From positions 124,001 to 188,000 of the forward strand of contig NZ_JAINRD010000003.1 in assembly GCF_020400605.1 (NCBI RefSeq): a stretch of 64,000 nt of DNA. The letters run 5' to 3'. Under the pieces are notes generated by a model. That model did not search any database. It had not been told where the DNA came from and worked only from the letters and a program-made list of their open reading frames with translations. Below are positions 48,501 through 55,084 of the stretch, in pieces. The stretch is from Streptomyces aculeolatus (GTDB taxonomy: Bacteria; Actinomycetota; Actinomycetes; Streptomycetales; Streptomycetaceae). Positions within the stretch are counted from its first letter, which is position 1, and every line of letters starts with the position of its first letter. Position numbers and translations under genes: made by a program.

Positions 48501-48895
48501 TCGAGGTTGCTGACGGCCATGTAGACGCCGCCGTTGCCGTGGCGCAGCGGGGCCGGGTCGATGCCGGCGTCCTCCAGGGCCTCCCAGGCGACTTCGAGCG
48601 CGACCCGGTGCTGGGGGTCGACGTAGTCGGCCTCCTTCGGCGAGACGTTGAAGAACTTCGCGTCGAAGTGGTCCGGCCTGTCGAGGAATCCGCCCTGCGC
48701 GCACCGGATGGCGCCCCGTGCCCCGGGGTCGTCGGGGTCCGCTTCCACGGGGTCCCACCGGTCGGTGGGCAGCGGCCGCAGCGCGGACCGCCCGTCGCGC
48801 AGGAACGCCGCGAATCCGTCGGGGGTGGTGTTGTCGCCCGGGAACCTCAGGCCGATACCGACGACGGCGATGGGCTCGCCGTGGGGTGTGGACAT
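42506..48895 (-). CDS. single-module fully reducing type I polyketide synthase (KS-AT-DH-ER-KR-ACP)
   Basis: A 2129-aa PKS with domains in order: KS with VDTACSAS (Cys179), AT with SGGGTQ and GHSVGE (Ser624) but CASH (722-725) where canonical ATs have YASH or HAFH, DH with HKVMGRVVFP (His930), ER with HSAAGGVG near 1555, KR with TGGFGALG and Tyr1901, ACP with GLDSLA (Ser2060), then a Thr/Ser-rich tail encoded by 9-base repeats. There is no docking helix at either end and no thioesterase. The KS is unlike the two modular PKSs and closer in flavour to iterative highly reducing PKSs. ATG 48895 has GGGAG nine bases upstream; ATG 48916 is in frame. It lies between the ScoD/ScoE-like genes and the ligase, so it probably elongates or carries the isonitrile-bearing chain. 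Whether it iterates cannot be told. Confidence 0.93.
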   Translation of the reverse strand: MSTPHGEPIAVVGIGLRFPGDNTTPDGFAAFLRDGRSALRPLPTDRWDPVEADPDDPGARGAIRCAQGGFLDRPDHFDAKFFNVSPKEADYVDPQHRVALEVAWEALEDAGIDPAPLRHGNGGVYMAVSNLDYIGEMSTYPLDDLNAYMATGGTFSALSGRLSYFLGWRGPCMTVDTACSASLVTVHLAAQGLRAGETDIALCGGVNTIHSPRAYVMASSGNMLAPDGVCKTFDDAADGYCRSEGCGVIVLKRLSDAQRDGDRIYALVRGSAVGQDGESSSLMVPNGTAQERLLRTALAGAGLEPGDVSYVEAHGTGTPLGDPIEMGAIGAVFGASHTREDPLAVASLKTNIGHMESAAGIGGVIKTVLQLREGALYPHLNLDTPSRRIPWDDLPVSVPTAGREWTAATRRAMVSAFGLTGIVASVVLEQAPDAAAEPAAVPPPAGEPHVLTLSAKSPGALRGQVQRYQRLLRDRPGTDVAELCHAAATRRAHFDLRTAGVVRDHDDVARFLDNALTRSTRPDQPAGAARVAFLFSGGGTQYVGMGRPLYERFAAFREHLDDCDRLFAPHLGRSIRDMVLGDADDAELIHQIRYMQPALFALEYAVARLWLSWGVRPAVLAGHSVGEIVAATVAGLFSLDDAVTLMAARARLMDASPPGAMAAAEAGPAEVADLLAEHDDLSVAAVNGARQIVLSGGKASLAGVEEALAGRGIKTRRLAVSCASHSPLMAEAAGELRAVAAGLTFHTPEFTLVSNLTGRVADPAELATPDYWARHLREPVRFAEGMRAVAERGRHAFLEVGPASELVGMGKQGLDAPGDHLWLSSLHAEDSDGTVARQSLAQLYAAGAPVSWHGYYGDRPRSTLTLPTYAFDRRRHWLPAPGGGGAAALGRNDVHALLGREVSTDEQRAAGVRTFSARIDARRPGYLADHKVMGRVVFPGAGYVETLLALQDAVYGETGLPLAGLTIHEALFLPEEGTVELRTRLRPGDGGGPAEVEIVSVVESEDPGAEPFERRHVTATVDAGAAAGLAGTEQSLHALLDPAGEPRSRRLPDDLYADFAELGVEYGPHFQGVRSVERHGDDLAVGELRGPDAAPGEFLPPAVLDCALQTLTALADDDTVAMPVGFARCRLLRKPRGSTLRSVLRVNPPADGGSGDAAGEGELPTADVLVLDGDRTVFVLEGLTLRRVANAAPDRDRMYSEVRWVKRALQATPREPRRVLLVGADPAGVRALAGSAEEHEVDLSVAATPAEAAALLAERPTDVCWFWRPPPEPGEPLPAECERNYRDLLALRDALGQAGFGHGQRLWLVTEGGQWLPGDRPDGSDGGGAAPVAATLWGFGHVMWTEHPAYGVTLVDLPRPESDGAGYLSLLDEWTAVDSADYQVAYRSGVRHVRRVYAEPGGPHTDVELVTKEYGQIGGVVAVPLAPEPAPTGSRIRIRVHAAGLNFVDVANVLGLHRALAEEAGNPLTELPLGMECAGVVTAAGPDAAFRVGDAVVTAHLGALRRELTVESDRAVPKPARLGFAEAAGLPIAYLTAHHALHDLAGMRRGDRVLVHSAAGGVGQAAVRLAQRAGAEVLATASPQKWPFLRGQGIRHVMNSREPAYADEVLAATDGEGADIVLHSLGGDRVEASLRALGRGGRFVELGKVGAWTPDEIHAARPDVAYHTFDFSVFDPEQLRRLTTDVLGPVMELVDAGELPPIPTTVHTLDEVDEAFRSLSRGTNVGKLVIGFDDWLGAEPPPAAPPVEVDANHTYLVTGGFGALGGLVAERLTVLGARHLALLGRRTPAEEDLAALRERLGPDVEVAAYAADIGDEDDVRRVFEDLGARQWPLGGIVHAAGVLADAPVAAQTWESIETVFRTKVYGSWLLHKAALSLPELRFFIGYSTVTSIVGNGGQANYAAGSAFLDTLMHRRHAAGLPGTSVNWGAWGEIGLAAAAGPQHAASVERQGFSFFRPAAGIRALFRLLDRPPAQVTIAEVDWDRFAATRPQPNALYQQVARGPRRRGVDVDPDALRALPAAERQETVSRAVRGLIADLLHYDSADDVPPDARFFEVGLDSLAAVELKNALELCFRLQLSATSVFDHPSVAQLAEFLDGRLTAAAPAGATSATPGTTSTTSTDSTDGDAR

Positions 48896-48938
48896 GACTC
48901 CGTACTCCCGTGTCATCCGTGGGCAGGGTCTGGTCGGT

Positions 48939-49490
48939 CTACGCCGTCGCGGCGGAGAGGTCGTCGGCGCCGGCGGCGGCCTTCACGGCGACCAGCACCT
49001 TGCCGTGGGCGGCGGGCTCGTCGGCCTCGCCGAACCGGCACGTCGTACGGAGGAACAGGAACGGGCCGCTGCCCCAGTCGCCCTCGAACGCCTCGACGAC
49101 GTCGAGCTCTCCCCAGAAGCGGCGACCGCGCATGTGCCGGCGGAAGGAGCTGTGGAAGTCGACGATGAACATGTCGGCCAGCTGCCGCGCCCAGAAGTCG
49201 TCCAGGGACCAGCCGGCGAAGGAGCGCATCAGCCGCTGCTCGACGGACTCCGCCATGAGGAGGTAGATCATCTGGTTGTAGCAGATGTTGAACTCGACCG
49301 CGTTGAAGTGCCCGGTGTCGTCGATGTAGCAGGACTCGGGGATGTGGAAGCGGCCCCGTACGCCGACCTGCCCGCCCTCGTCCGCCGGATCTCCCCCGGC
49401 CGTCACCGTGGCCGACTCCAGGTACCGGCAGTGCGGCTTGTAGACCCGGAGCACGCGTTCCAGCAACGCCTCGTCGCCGTCCACCGCCAC
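48939..49490 (-). CDS. FcoT/ScoD-like hot-dog-fold protein (type III thioesterase family; glycine Michael-addition enzyme of isonitrile pathways)
   Basis: A 183-aa protein, the same length as mycobacterial FcoT (Rv0098). The core YIDDTGHFNAVEFNICYNQ and the following GWSLDDFWARQLADMFI align with FcoT as I recall it. Tyr17, Tyr55 and Asn72 fall on its Tyr33/Tyr66/Asn83 positions. In isonitrile lipopeptide pathways the homologue (ScoD) adds glycine to the beta-carbon of an enoyl-ACP instead of simply hydrolysing thioesters. The next gene upstream is the ScoE-like oxidase, the classic partner. GTG 49490 follows AGGAGGGAG; GTG 49484 is two codons on. It precedes the reducing PKS gene by 43 bases. 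Confidence 0.88.
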   Translation of the reverse strand: MAVDGDEALLERVLRVYKPHCRYLESATVTAGGDPADEGGQVGVRGRFHIPESCYIDDTGHFNAVEFNICYNQMIYLLMAESVEQRLMRSFAGWSLDDFWARQLADMFIVDFHSSFRRHMRGRRFWGELDVVEAFEGDWGSGPFLFLRTTCRFGEADEPAAHGKVLVAVKAAAGADDLSAATA

Positions 49491-49509
49491 GCTCCCTCCT
49501 CCCGCGTCC

Positions 49510-49543
49510 GTCTCTCCTCCCGGGTCGTCTCTCCTCCCGGGTC
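49510..49543 (-). repeat. 17-base tandem duplication carrying ribosome-binding-site-like GGGAGGAG
   Basis: Two adjacent identical 17-base units (minus strand GACCCGGGAGGAGAGAC) lie in the short gap between the ScoE-like and FcoT-like genes. A third GGGAGGAG stands directly before the FcoT-like start, so three such motifs are stacked in about 50 bases. Confidence 0.85.
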
Positions 49544-49555
49544 CGCCGTCGCCGC

Positions 49556-50446
49556 CTAGGGGCGGCCGATGCCGGGGTAGAAGTCGTACTCGTCGTGGAC
49601 CGTCACCCGGAAGGACACCGTGGGCTCGGGGTTGACGGTGTGCAGGGCGCGGTGCACCAGGCTGCGGTTGTCCCAGACCAGCAGGTCGCCCTCGTCGAAC
49701 CGCTGCAGGTGGATGGCGGGGTGGGTGAAGGTGCGGTCGGACTGGCCGACGGCCTCGAAGAGGTCCTCCAGCAGCCCGTCGCGCAGCGGCTTGCCCTCGC
49801 CGTCGATCAGCTGGTAGCTGACCGCCTCGCTGATGTAGAGCACCGGCCGCCCGGTGACCGGGTGCGGGAAGACCGTCGGGTGGGCGATCGCCGGGGTCTG
49901 CTCCTCGATCTCCGCGATGATCTCGGATATCGGGCGGTAGACGTCGGTCGGCCGTATCTTGAAGTACCGCCGCACGCTGTTCAGGACGCGGCTGCCCTCG
50001 ATCTCGTCCTTCAGCTTCTGCGGCAGGTGCTCGTACGCCTTCTCCAGGTCGATGAAGAAGGTGCCGCGTTCCCCGCGGGGGATGACCTGGGGGTAGATCA
50101 GGGTCAGGCCGAACGGACGCGGCATGAAGGAGTAGTCGTGGTGCCAGAACTTCCCCGTCTGGGGAACGCCGACCTGCTCCCCCTCCTTCTTCACGTTGGA
50201 GGAGACGAAGATCTCGCTGTGCTCGGGGTGGTGGTACATCGGCTGGTAGTACGTCTCCACCTCGCCGAGGCGCCTGCCCAGCGCCACGAACCCGGCCGGG
50301 TCCAGCCGCTGGTTCTTCAGCACCACGATCTTGTGGGTGTAGACGAGCTGCTTCAGCGACGCGAGGTCCGCGTCCGGTGCGCCGAGGACGTCCATGCCGT
50401 CGACGGCCACACCCATCAGGGACTGTTCCTGCGGAATAGTGATCAC
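49556..50446 (-). CDS. ScoE-like non-heme Fe(II)/2-oxoglutarate-dependent isonitrile-forming oxidase/decarboxylase (TauD family)
   Basis: A 296-aa TauD-fold enzyme. The iron triad is His102-x-Asp104 (FWHHDYSF) and His265 ([10 protein letters not shown]), with Arg280 for 2-oxoglutarate. Tyr66, Tyr67, Tyr71, Arg127, Lys163 and His269 are also present. Shifted by a constant 30 residues these equal the active-site residues I recall for S. coeruleorubidus ScoE (Tyr96, Tyr97, Tyr101, His132, Asp134, Arg157, Lys193, His295, His299, Arg310). ScoE turns a beta-(carboxymethylamino) acid into a beta-isocyano acid by oxidation and decarboxylation. GTG 50446 has GGGAG nine bases upstream; GTG 50452 is in frame but too close to it. 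First gene of the biosynthetic operon, divergent from a DUF4034-like gene. Plain taurine-type dioxygenase activity is unlikely given the residue match. Confidence 0.9.
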   Translation of the reverse strand: MITIPQEQSLMGVAVDGMDVLGAPDADLASLKQLVYTHKIVVLKNQRLDPAGFVALGRRLGEVETYYQPMYHHPEHSEIFVSSNVKKEGEQVGVPQTGKFWHHDYSFMPRPFGLTLIYPQVIPRGERGTFFIDLEKAYEHLPQKLKDEIEGSRVLNSVRRYFKIRPTDVYRPISEIIAEIEEQTPAIAHPTVFPHPVTGRPVLYISEAVSYQLIDGEGKPLRDGLLEDLFEAVGQSDRTFTHPAIHLQRFDEGDLLVWDNRSLVHRALHTVNPEPTVSFRVTVHDEYDFYPGIGRP

Positions 50447-50722
50447 GGGCACTGCTCCCACCTGGCGCTCGGCACTGAACCGAGGCTCACCGTAAGCGCG
50501 CCCCGACGCCCGGACAGGGGCCCCGGTGCCGAACCTGGGGTGGAGGCTGGGGTAGCCCCCAGAGAAGCGGGCCCGGCGCCGGGCACACGGGGCAACGCGG
50601 CCGGCCCGGACCCCGCACGGGCCCGGACGGCCCCGGCCACGTGGCAGCCGACGGCCGCACGGCACGGGTGTTGCGGAGCCGTGATCTTCCGGGGACAACC
50701 CCGGACGGGCCGGCGCGGTCCT
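50447..50722. promoter_or_regulatory. divergent intergenic region between the isonitrile-PKS operon and the DUF4034-like gene
   Basis: About 275 bases with no gene; it should hold the operon promoter. It contains a perfect 14-base palindrome GCCCGGCGCCGGGC at 50571-50584 and a CTGGGG/CCCCAG inverted repeat at 50547-50562. No clear -10/-35 pair was recognised by eye. Confidence 0.5.
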
Positions 50723-51775
50723 ATGTACATGCCGCGTCTGCCGATGGTGCTTGCCTTCCCCCGTGTGCTCCGCCACCTGCGTTCCGTCGGCGCCTCGCTG
50801 CCGCCGGTGACCCAACTGGGCGTCGACCGCCCCGATCCCGTACTGCGGCCGGTGCTGTCCGCGGCGTGGGACGGCGACCACGGCCCGGCCCGCGAACTGC
50901 TCGCCGACACCCGCCGCCGCGGGGCGTGGGAGCGGCGCGACACGTGTGTACGCCACCTCGCGAACGTCGCCCTGACCCGGCCCCGGTGGCTGGAGGACTG
51001 GCTGCAGAAGGACGCCGACGACCCGGACGCGGCCCTCGTCGCGGCGGAGTCCGAGGTCTGCCGCGCCTGGGAGGCGCGGACAGGCGCGTGGGCCAAGCAC
51101 GTCTCCGCGGAGCGGTTCGACGAGTTCTTCCGGATCCTCGCCCGGGCCGCCCCGCTCATCGACAAGGCGACGGAGCTCAGCCCCGGCGACCCGGTGCCCT
51201 GGCGCGTCGCCCTGCAACACGCCACGGGCTCCCGGGCCCCCCGCCCGGTGTTCGACCGGCTGCTGCTGAACGTCATGGACCGCGACCCCGACCACTACGG
51301 CTGCCACTCCAGCGCCCTGCAGTACCTCTGCGCGAAGTGGTACGGCTCGCACGAGGAGATGTTCGACTTCGCGGAGGCCGCGGCAGCCCGCGCCCAGCCG
51401 GGCCGGCTGCTGGCGGCCCTGCCGATCGTGGCGGCGACGGAGTACCTCACCGAACACCCGACCCGCGGCCCGGTCCCCCGCCGGCGCATCCACGCGGCGG
51501 TGGACCACACCCTCGCCGCCTGCGCCGCCTACGCCCCGGACGACCCGGCCGTCACGGGAATCCGCAACCACCTCGCGCTGGCGCTGACGCGCTGCGGGCG
51601 CTGGGAGGAGGCGCTACGGCAGTTCGAGCTGATCGGCACGGACGTGCGGGAGTTCCCGTGGTGCTACCTGGACGGGGAGAACGAACTGCGCGCGTTCGTT
51701 GACGAGCGCGAGAACACCCGGGTCCAGGTGGCCAAGGCGATACCGCTCTTCTCCCGCTACCACCCGGCCGCTTGA
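50723..51775 (+). CDS. DUF4034-like / TPR-type protein of unknown function
   Basis: A 350-aa, probably cytoplasmic, mostly helical protein. The motif [23 protein letters not shown] and flanking [13 protein letters not shown] resemble DUF4034 proteins, which look like degenerate tetratricopeptide repeats. ATG 50723 (MYMPRLP) and ATG 50729 are both possible starts. It is divergent from the biosynthetic operon and probably marks its right edge. No signal peptide or catalytic motif is visible. Similar genes are scattered in streptomycete genomes without a known role. Confidence 0.8.
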   Translation: MYMPRLPMVLAFPRVLRHLRSVGASLPPVTQLGVDRPDPVLRPVLSAAWDGDHGPARELLADTRRRGAWERRDTCVRHLANVALTRPRWLEDWLQKDADDPDAALVAAESEVCRAWEARTGAWAKHVSAERFDEFFRILARAAPLIDKATELSPGDPVPWRVALQHATGSRAPRPVFDRLLLNVMDRDPDHYGCHSSALQYLCAKWYGSHEEMFDFAEAAAARAQPGRLLAALPIVAATEYLTEHPTRGPVPRRRIHAAVDHTLAACAAYAPDDPAVTGIRNHLALALTRCGRWEEALRQFELIGTDVREFPWCYLDGENELRAFVDERENTRVQVAKAIPLFSRYHPAA

Positions 51776-51816
51776 GCGGCTCCGCTCGGACCGGGTGGTG
51801 GGCTCCGGATCGGCGG

Positions 51817-51993
51817 TCAGCACAGGCACATCGGATCGCAGGCTGATCCCGCCGGCACGGGGCGGCGTTCGGGTCGGGCAGGCAAGCGCCGGACCCCTCG
51901 TCCGGCTGCCGCCCGCCTGGCGAGCCGGAGCATGTCCGGCTCCGGGTCCATGCCGATGACGGTCCCCCTGGACGCGAGCGGTGCGGGGGTCAT
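51817..51993 (-). pseudogene. truncated class I SAM-dependent methyltransferase remnant
   Basis: A 58-codon frame whose ATG overlaps the SDR stop by ATGA, as a third operon gene would. Its start contains GTVIGMDPEPDMLRLARRA, which looks like methyltransferase motif I/II (strand-loop acidic residue for SAM ribose). The rest of the domain, including the usual GxGxG upstream of it and the substrate half, is missing and the sequence turns into low-complexity Arg/Pro before the stop. Probably a deletion scar. Confidence 0.5.
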
Positions 51994-52757
51994 TGTGCGG
52001 TGTAGCCGCCGTCGACGGGGAGGGCCACGCCGGTGACGTAGGCGGCGCCGGGGCTGCACAGCCACAGCACGGCCTGGGCGACCTCCTCGGCGGTGCCCAG
52101 GCGGTCGATGGCCTGGCCGGTTTCGGCCCGGGCGCGGTCGAGTTCTCCCCTGGCGACCATGGTGTCGACCATGGGGGTGCTGATGGTGCCGGGGCAGACG
52201 GCGTTGATGCGGATGCCGCGTGGGCCGTATTCGAGGGCCGCGCTCCTGGTCAGGCCGATCACGCCGTGCTTGGCCGCGTGGTACGCGGCGCGGCCCGGGT
52301 TGCCGACGAGGCCGCCGAGTGAGGAGCAGTTGACGATGGCCCCGCTGCCCTGCGCCCGCATGTGGCGCAGTTCGTGCTTCGTGCTCGCCCAGATGCCGCG
52401 CAGGTTGACGGCGTTGACGCGGTCGAACTGCTCGGCGGTCTCGTCGGCGGCGTCGGTGGGCGGCGCCATGACGCCGGCGTTGTTGTAGGCCATGTCGAGC
52501 CGTCCGAAGGCCTCCACGGTGCGGTCGACGGCGGCAGCGACGTGGTCTTCCCGGGTGACGTCGCAGACCAGGGCGAGGGCTCGGTGGCCGGCTCCGGTGA
52601 GGTCCCTCGCGGCGCCGGCCACGGCGTTCTCGTCGATGTCGGCGAGTGCGACGGCCGCGCCCGCTTCTGCGAACGCGCGGGCGGCGGCAAGGCCCATGCC
52701 GGAGGAGGCGCCGGTGATGAAGGCGGCCTGGCCGGTGAAGTCGTACGTGGGGTTCAT
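51990..52757 (-). CDS. short-chain dehydrogenase/reductase (SDR family)
   Basis: A 255-aa classical SDR. Cofactor motif TGASSGMG near the N-terminus, with Asp in ALADID at the end of strand 2, suggests NAD(H). NNAG, the catalytic Ser in IVNCSS and YHAAK (Tyr/Lys) are intact, and the C-terminus has the usual LPVDGGYTAQ. It lies 93 bases downstream of an alcohol dehydrogenase gene on the same strand and may act after it on the same alcohol or ketone. Substrate unknown. Its stop overlaps the start of a methyltransferase remnant. Confidence 0.92.
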   Translation of the reverse strand: MNPTYDFTGQAAFITGASSGMGLAAARAFAEAGAAVALADIDENAVAGAARDLTGAGHRALALVCDVTREDHVAAAVDRTVEAFGRLDMAYNNAGVMAPPTDAADETAEQFDRVNAVNLRGIWASTKHELRHMRAQGSGAIVNCSSLGGLVGNPGRAAYHAAKHGVIGLTRSAALEYGPRGIRINAVCPGTISTPMVDTMVARGELDRARAETGQAIDRLGTAEEVAQAVLWLCSPGAAYVTGVALPVDGGYTAQ

Positions 52758-52850
52758 GGGGTTGCTCCCGATGCAGGTGCGCGGTGCGGCCCGGGGGCGG
52801 GCCGGGTCAGGGGGCGTTCTCGGTGCGGGCGGTCGCCGCCGCGGGGTGCG

Positions 52851-53867
52851 TCAGGGGATGAGCAGGGTCTTGACGGCGCGGCGCTCGTCCATCGCCCGGT
52901 AGCCCTCGGCGACCTGGTCGAGGGGCAGGGTGAGGTCGAAGACCCTGCCCGGGTCGATCCGCCCGTCGAGGACCCGCTGGATCAGGTCGGGAAGGTAGCG
53001 GCGTACGGGGGCGGGGCCGCCGCGCACGCCGACGTGGGAGAAGAACAGCTCCTGCCCGTCGACGGCGACCTCGTGCGGGACCCCGGCGAGTCCCACGTTG
53101 CCACCGGGGCGGGCGGAGTGCAGCGCCTGCTGCACGGACTGGGCGGTGCCCACGCACTCCAGGACGCAGTCCGCGCCGATCCCGCCGGTCATGTCCTTGA
53201 TCCGGGCGACGCCCGCCTCGCCGCGCTCGGTGACGATGTCGGTGGCGCCGCATGCGAGGGCGAGCCGCTGCCGCGGTTCGTGCCGCGACATGGCGATGAT
53301 GCGCTCCGCTCCCGCCTCCCTGGCCGCGAGCACCGCGCAGAGGCCCACCGCGCCGTCGCCGACGACCACGGCGGTCGAGCCGGGCCGCACCTCGGCGGCG
53401 TCGGCGGCCCACCAGCCGGTGCCCATGACGTCGGAGACGGCCAGCAGCCCGGGCCAGAGGTCCTCGTCCGGCACGTCGTCGGTGGCGACGAGGGTGCCCT
53501 GGGCGTGGGGGATGCGGACGTACTCGGCCTGGCAGGTGGACATGAACTCGCGGTCGAGGCAGTTCGACGGGAACCCGTTGCGGCAGTTCGCACACGTGTT
53601 GTCCGAGGTGGCGAACGAGCCGACGACGAACTGGCCCGGCCGGACCGCCGTCACCTCGGCTCCGACCTCCTCGACGAAGCCGACGTACTCGTGGCCCATG
53701 GGGTGGGCCCGCCCCGTCGGCTCCGCACCGCGGTAGGGCCACAGGTCCGAGCCGCACACGCAGGTCGCGGCCGTACGGATGACGGCGTCCGTCGGCTTGA
53801 CGATCTTCGCGTCGGCCACGGTCTCGAAGCGGATGTCACCGGGGCCGTGGATCACTGCACCGCGCAT
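52851..53867 (-). CDS. zinc-dependent alcohol dehydrogenase (MDR family)
   Basis: A 338-aa medium-chain dehydrogenase. Catalytic zinc ligands are in CVCGSDLWPYRG and GHEYVG, the structural-zinc lobe is TCANCRNGFPSNC (three Cys only), and the Rossmann motif is VVGDGAVGL. ATG 53867 is chosen at MRGAVIHGPGD, the normal family start. It is transcribed divergently from an MmyB-type regulator across about 265 bases, with the SDR gene downstream; such regulator/dehydrogenase pairs are common in actinobacteria and usually respond to the dehydrogenase substrate. Which alcohol is used is not evident. Confidence 0.92.
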   Translation of the reverse strand: MRGAVIHGPGDIRFETVADAKIVKPTDAVIRTAATCVCGSDLWPYRGAEPTGRAHPMGHEYVGFVEEVGAEVTAVRPGQFVVGSFATSDNTCANCRNGFPSNCLDREFMSTCQAEYVRIPHAQGTLVATDDVPDEDLWPGLLAVSDVMGTGWWAADAAEVRPGSTAVVVGDGAVGLCAVLAAREAGAERIIAMSRHEPRQRLALACGATDIVTERGEAGVARIKDMTGGIGADCVLECVGTAQSVQQALHSARPGGNVGLAGVPHEVAVDGQELFFSHVGVRGGPAPVRRYLPDLIQRVLDGRIDPGRVFDLTLPLDQVAEGYRAMDERRAVKTLLIP

Positions 53868-54133
53868 GAAGAGGGATTCCTTGCCTGCTGAGGCCGCCGG
53901 CGCCGGAGGGCGCCGGCAGGCCGCCGAACGGGTGGCGGGTCCCGGGGGGCGGACGGGGAGACCGCTTCCCCCGGGCCCGGGGCGGGCACCCCGGCGCCCT
54001 CCTGCTCCCGCAGGCGGGCAGCGAGTGCCACGCCCTCCAGGCAACCCCCGTCCGGCCGGGACAGCGAGTCCCTGATGAGGGGTGTACCGGCGGTGCACCC
54101 CTCCGCGGCCCGCCAGGCCGTACCGTCGAAGGC
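53868..54133. promoter_or_regulatory. divergent promoter region of the alcohol dehydrogenase and MmyB-type regulator genes
   Basis: About 265 bases without a gene, presumably carrying both promoters. The half nearest the dehydrogenase is GC-rich without clear elements; the half nearest the regulator contains a strong inverted repeat, annotated separately. Confidence 0.55.
54077..54103. promoter_or_regulatory. 27-bp palindromic operator candidate
   Basis: Arms GAGGGGTGTACC and GGTGCACCCCTC around GGC match as an inverted repeat at 11 of 12 positions. The centre lies about 45 bases upstream of the MmyB-type regulator start, where a -10/-35 region would be, so autorepression and control of the divergent dehydrogenase are likely. 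Confidence 0.6.
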
Positions 54134-55030
54134 ATGGACAACCGTGCGGAGGTCCGCGAGTTCCTGACCTCGCGGCGAGCGAAGATCACCCCCGAGCGGG
54201 CCGGGCTGCCCTCCGGCAGCAGGAGGCGCGTGCCCGGGCTGCGCCGCAGCGAGGTCGCCGCCCTGGCCGACGTGAGCGTCGAGTACTACGCCAAGCTCGA
54301 ACGCGGCAACCTCGCCGGCGCCTCCCCGGTCGTCCTGGAAGCAGTGGCCCGCGCCCTCCGGCTCGACGAGGCCGAACGCGCCCACCTGCTGAACCTCGCC
54401 CGCGCCGCCGACGGCTCCGACGCCCTGACCCGGCCCGCCCGCCGCCGTACCAGGGACCACTGGAAGCCGCACCGCAGCCTCCAGTGGATCCTCGACGCCG
54501 TCACCGCCGGGCCCGCGTTCGTACGCAACGGGCGCATGGACGTCCTCGCCGCCAACCCGCTGGCCCGCGCCTTCTACGCCGACCTCTACGCCGCCCCGGG
54601 CAACCAGGCCAACCTGGCCCGCTTCCAGTTCCTGGACCCGGCCTCCCGGCGCTTCTACCCCGACTGGGACGCCTTCGCCGACGTCGCCGTCGCCATCCTG
54701 CGCACCGAAGCGGGCCGCAACCCCCACGACAAGGGCCTCCACGACCTGGTCGGCGAGCTGTCCACCCGCAGCGAGGAGTTCCGCACCCGCTGGGGCGCCC
54801 ACGACGTCCGCCACCACGGCACCGGCACCAAGCGCTTCCACCACCACGCCGTCGGCGACCTCACCCTCGCCTACGAGGGCCTGGAGATGGCCGCGGAACC
54901 GGGCCTCACCCTCACCGTCTACGCCGCCGAACCCGGCTCGCCGTCCGAAGAGGGGCTGCGCCTCCTCGCCTCCTGGACCGCCACGCAGGACGCCGGAGGC
55001 TCCCCCTCCCGGCGCACCCGCAGCGGATGA
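54134..55030 (+). CDS. helix-turn-helix regulator, MmyB family
   Basis: A 298-aa regulator. An N-terminal XRE HTH (REFLTSRRAKITPERAGL, then RRSEVAALADVSVEYYAKLERG) is followed by the MmyB ligand-binding PAS-like domain (LQWILDAVTAGPAFVRNGRMDVLAANPLARAFYADLY, RFQFLDPASRRFYPDWD). MmyB-type domains bind fatty acids or related hydrophobic ligands. ATG 54134 is the normal family start. It is divergent from the dehydrogenase/SDR genes and probably represses them. Confidence 0.92.
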   Translation: MDNRAEVREFLTSRRAKITPERAGLPSGSRRRVPGLRRSEVAALADVSVEYYAKLERGNLAGASPVVLEAVARALRLDEAERAHLLNLARAADGSDALTRPARRRTRDHWKPHRSLQWILDAVTAGPAFVRNGRMDVLAANPLARAFYADLYAAPGNQANLARFQFLDPASRRFYPDWDAFADVAVAILRTEAGRNPHDKGLHDLVGELSTRSEEFRTRWGAHDVRHHGTGTKRFHHHAVGDLTLAYEGLEMAAEPGLTLTVYAAEPGSPSEEGLRLLASWTATQDAGGSPSRRTRSG

Positions 55031-55084
55031 CGCCGGACACCGCGGCGGGCCCGACCTGCCCTGTCCGCTCCCCCCTCCCCTAGG

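Noticed and set aside
42638..49168. A plus-strand open frame of over 2000 codons opposite the reducing PKS gene
   Set aside because: Same antisense shadow effect; no motifs and no plausible start context.
49556..50446. Taurine dioxygenase for sulfur scavenging
   Set aside because: No sulfonate transporter genes nearby, and the active-site residues and the FcoT-like neighbour fit the isonitrile-forming subgroup.
51774..51787. Small hairpin at the stop of the DUF4034-like gene as a terminator
   Set aside because: Only a six-base stem with a two-base centre; too weak to call.
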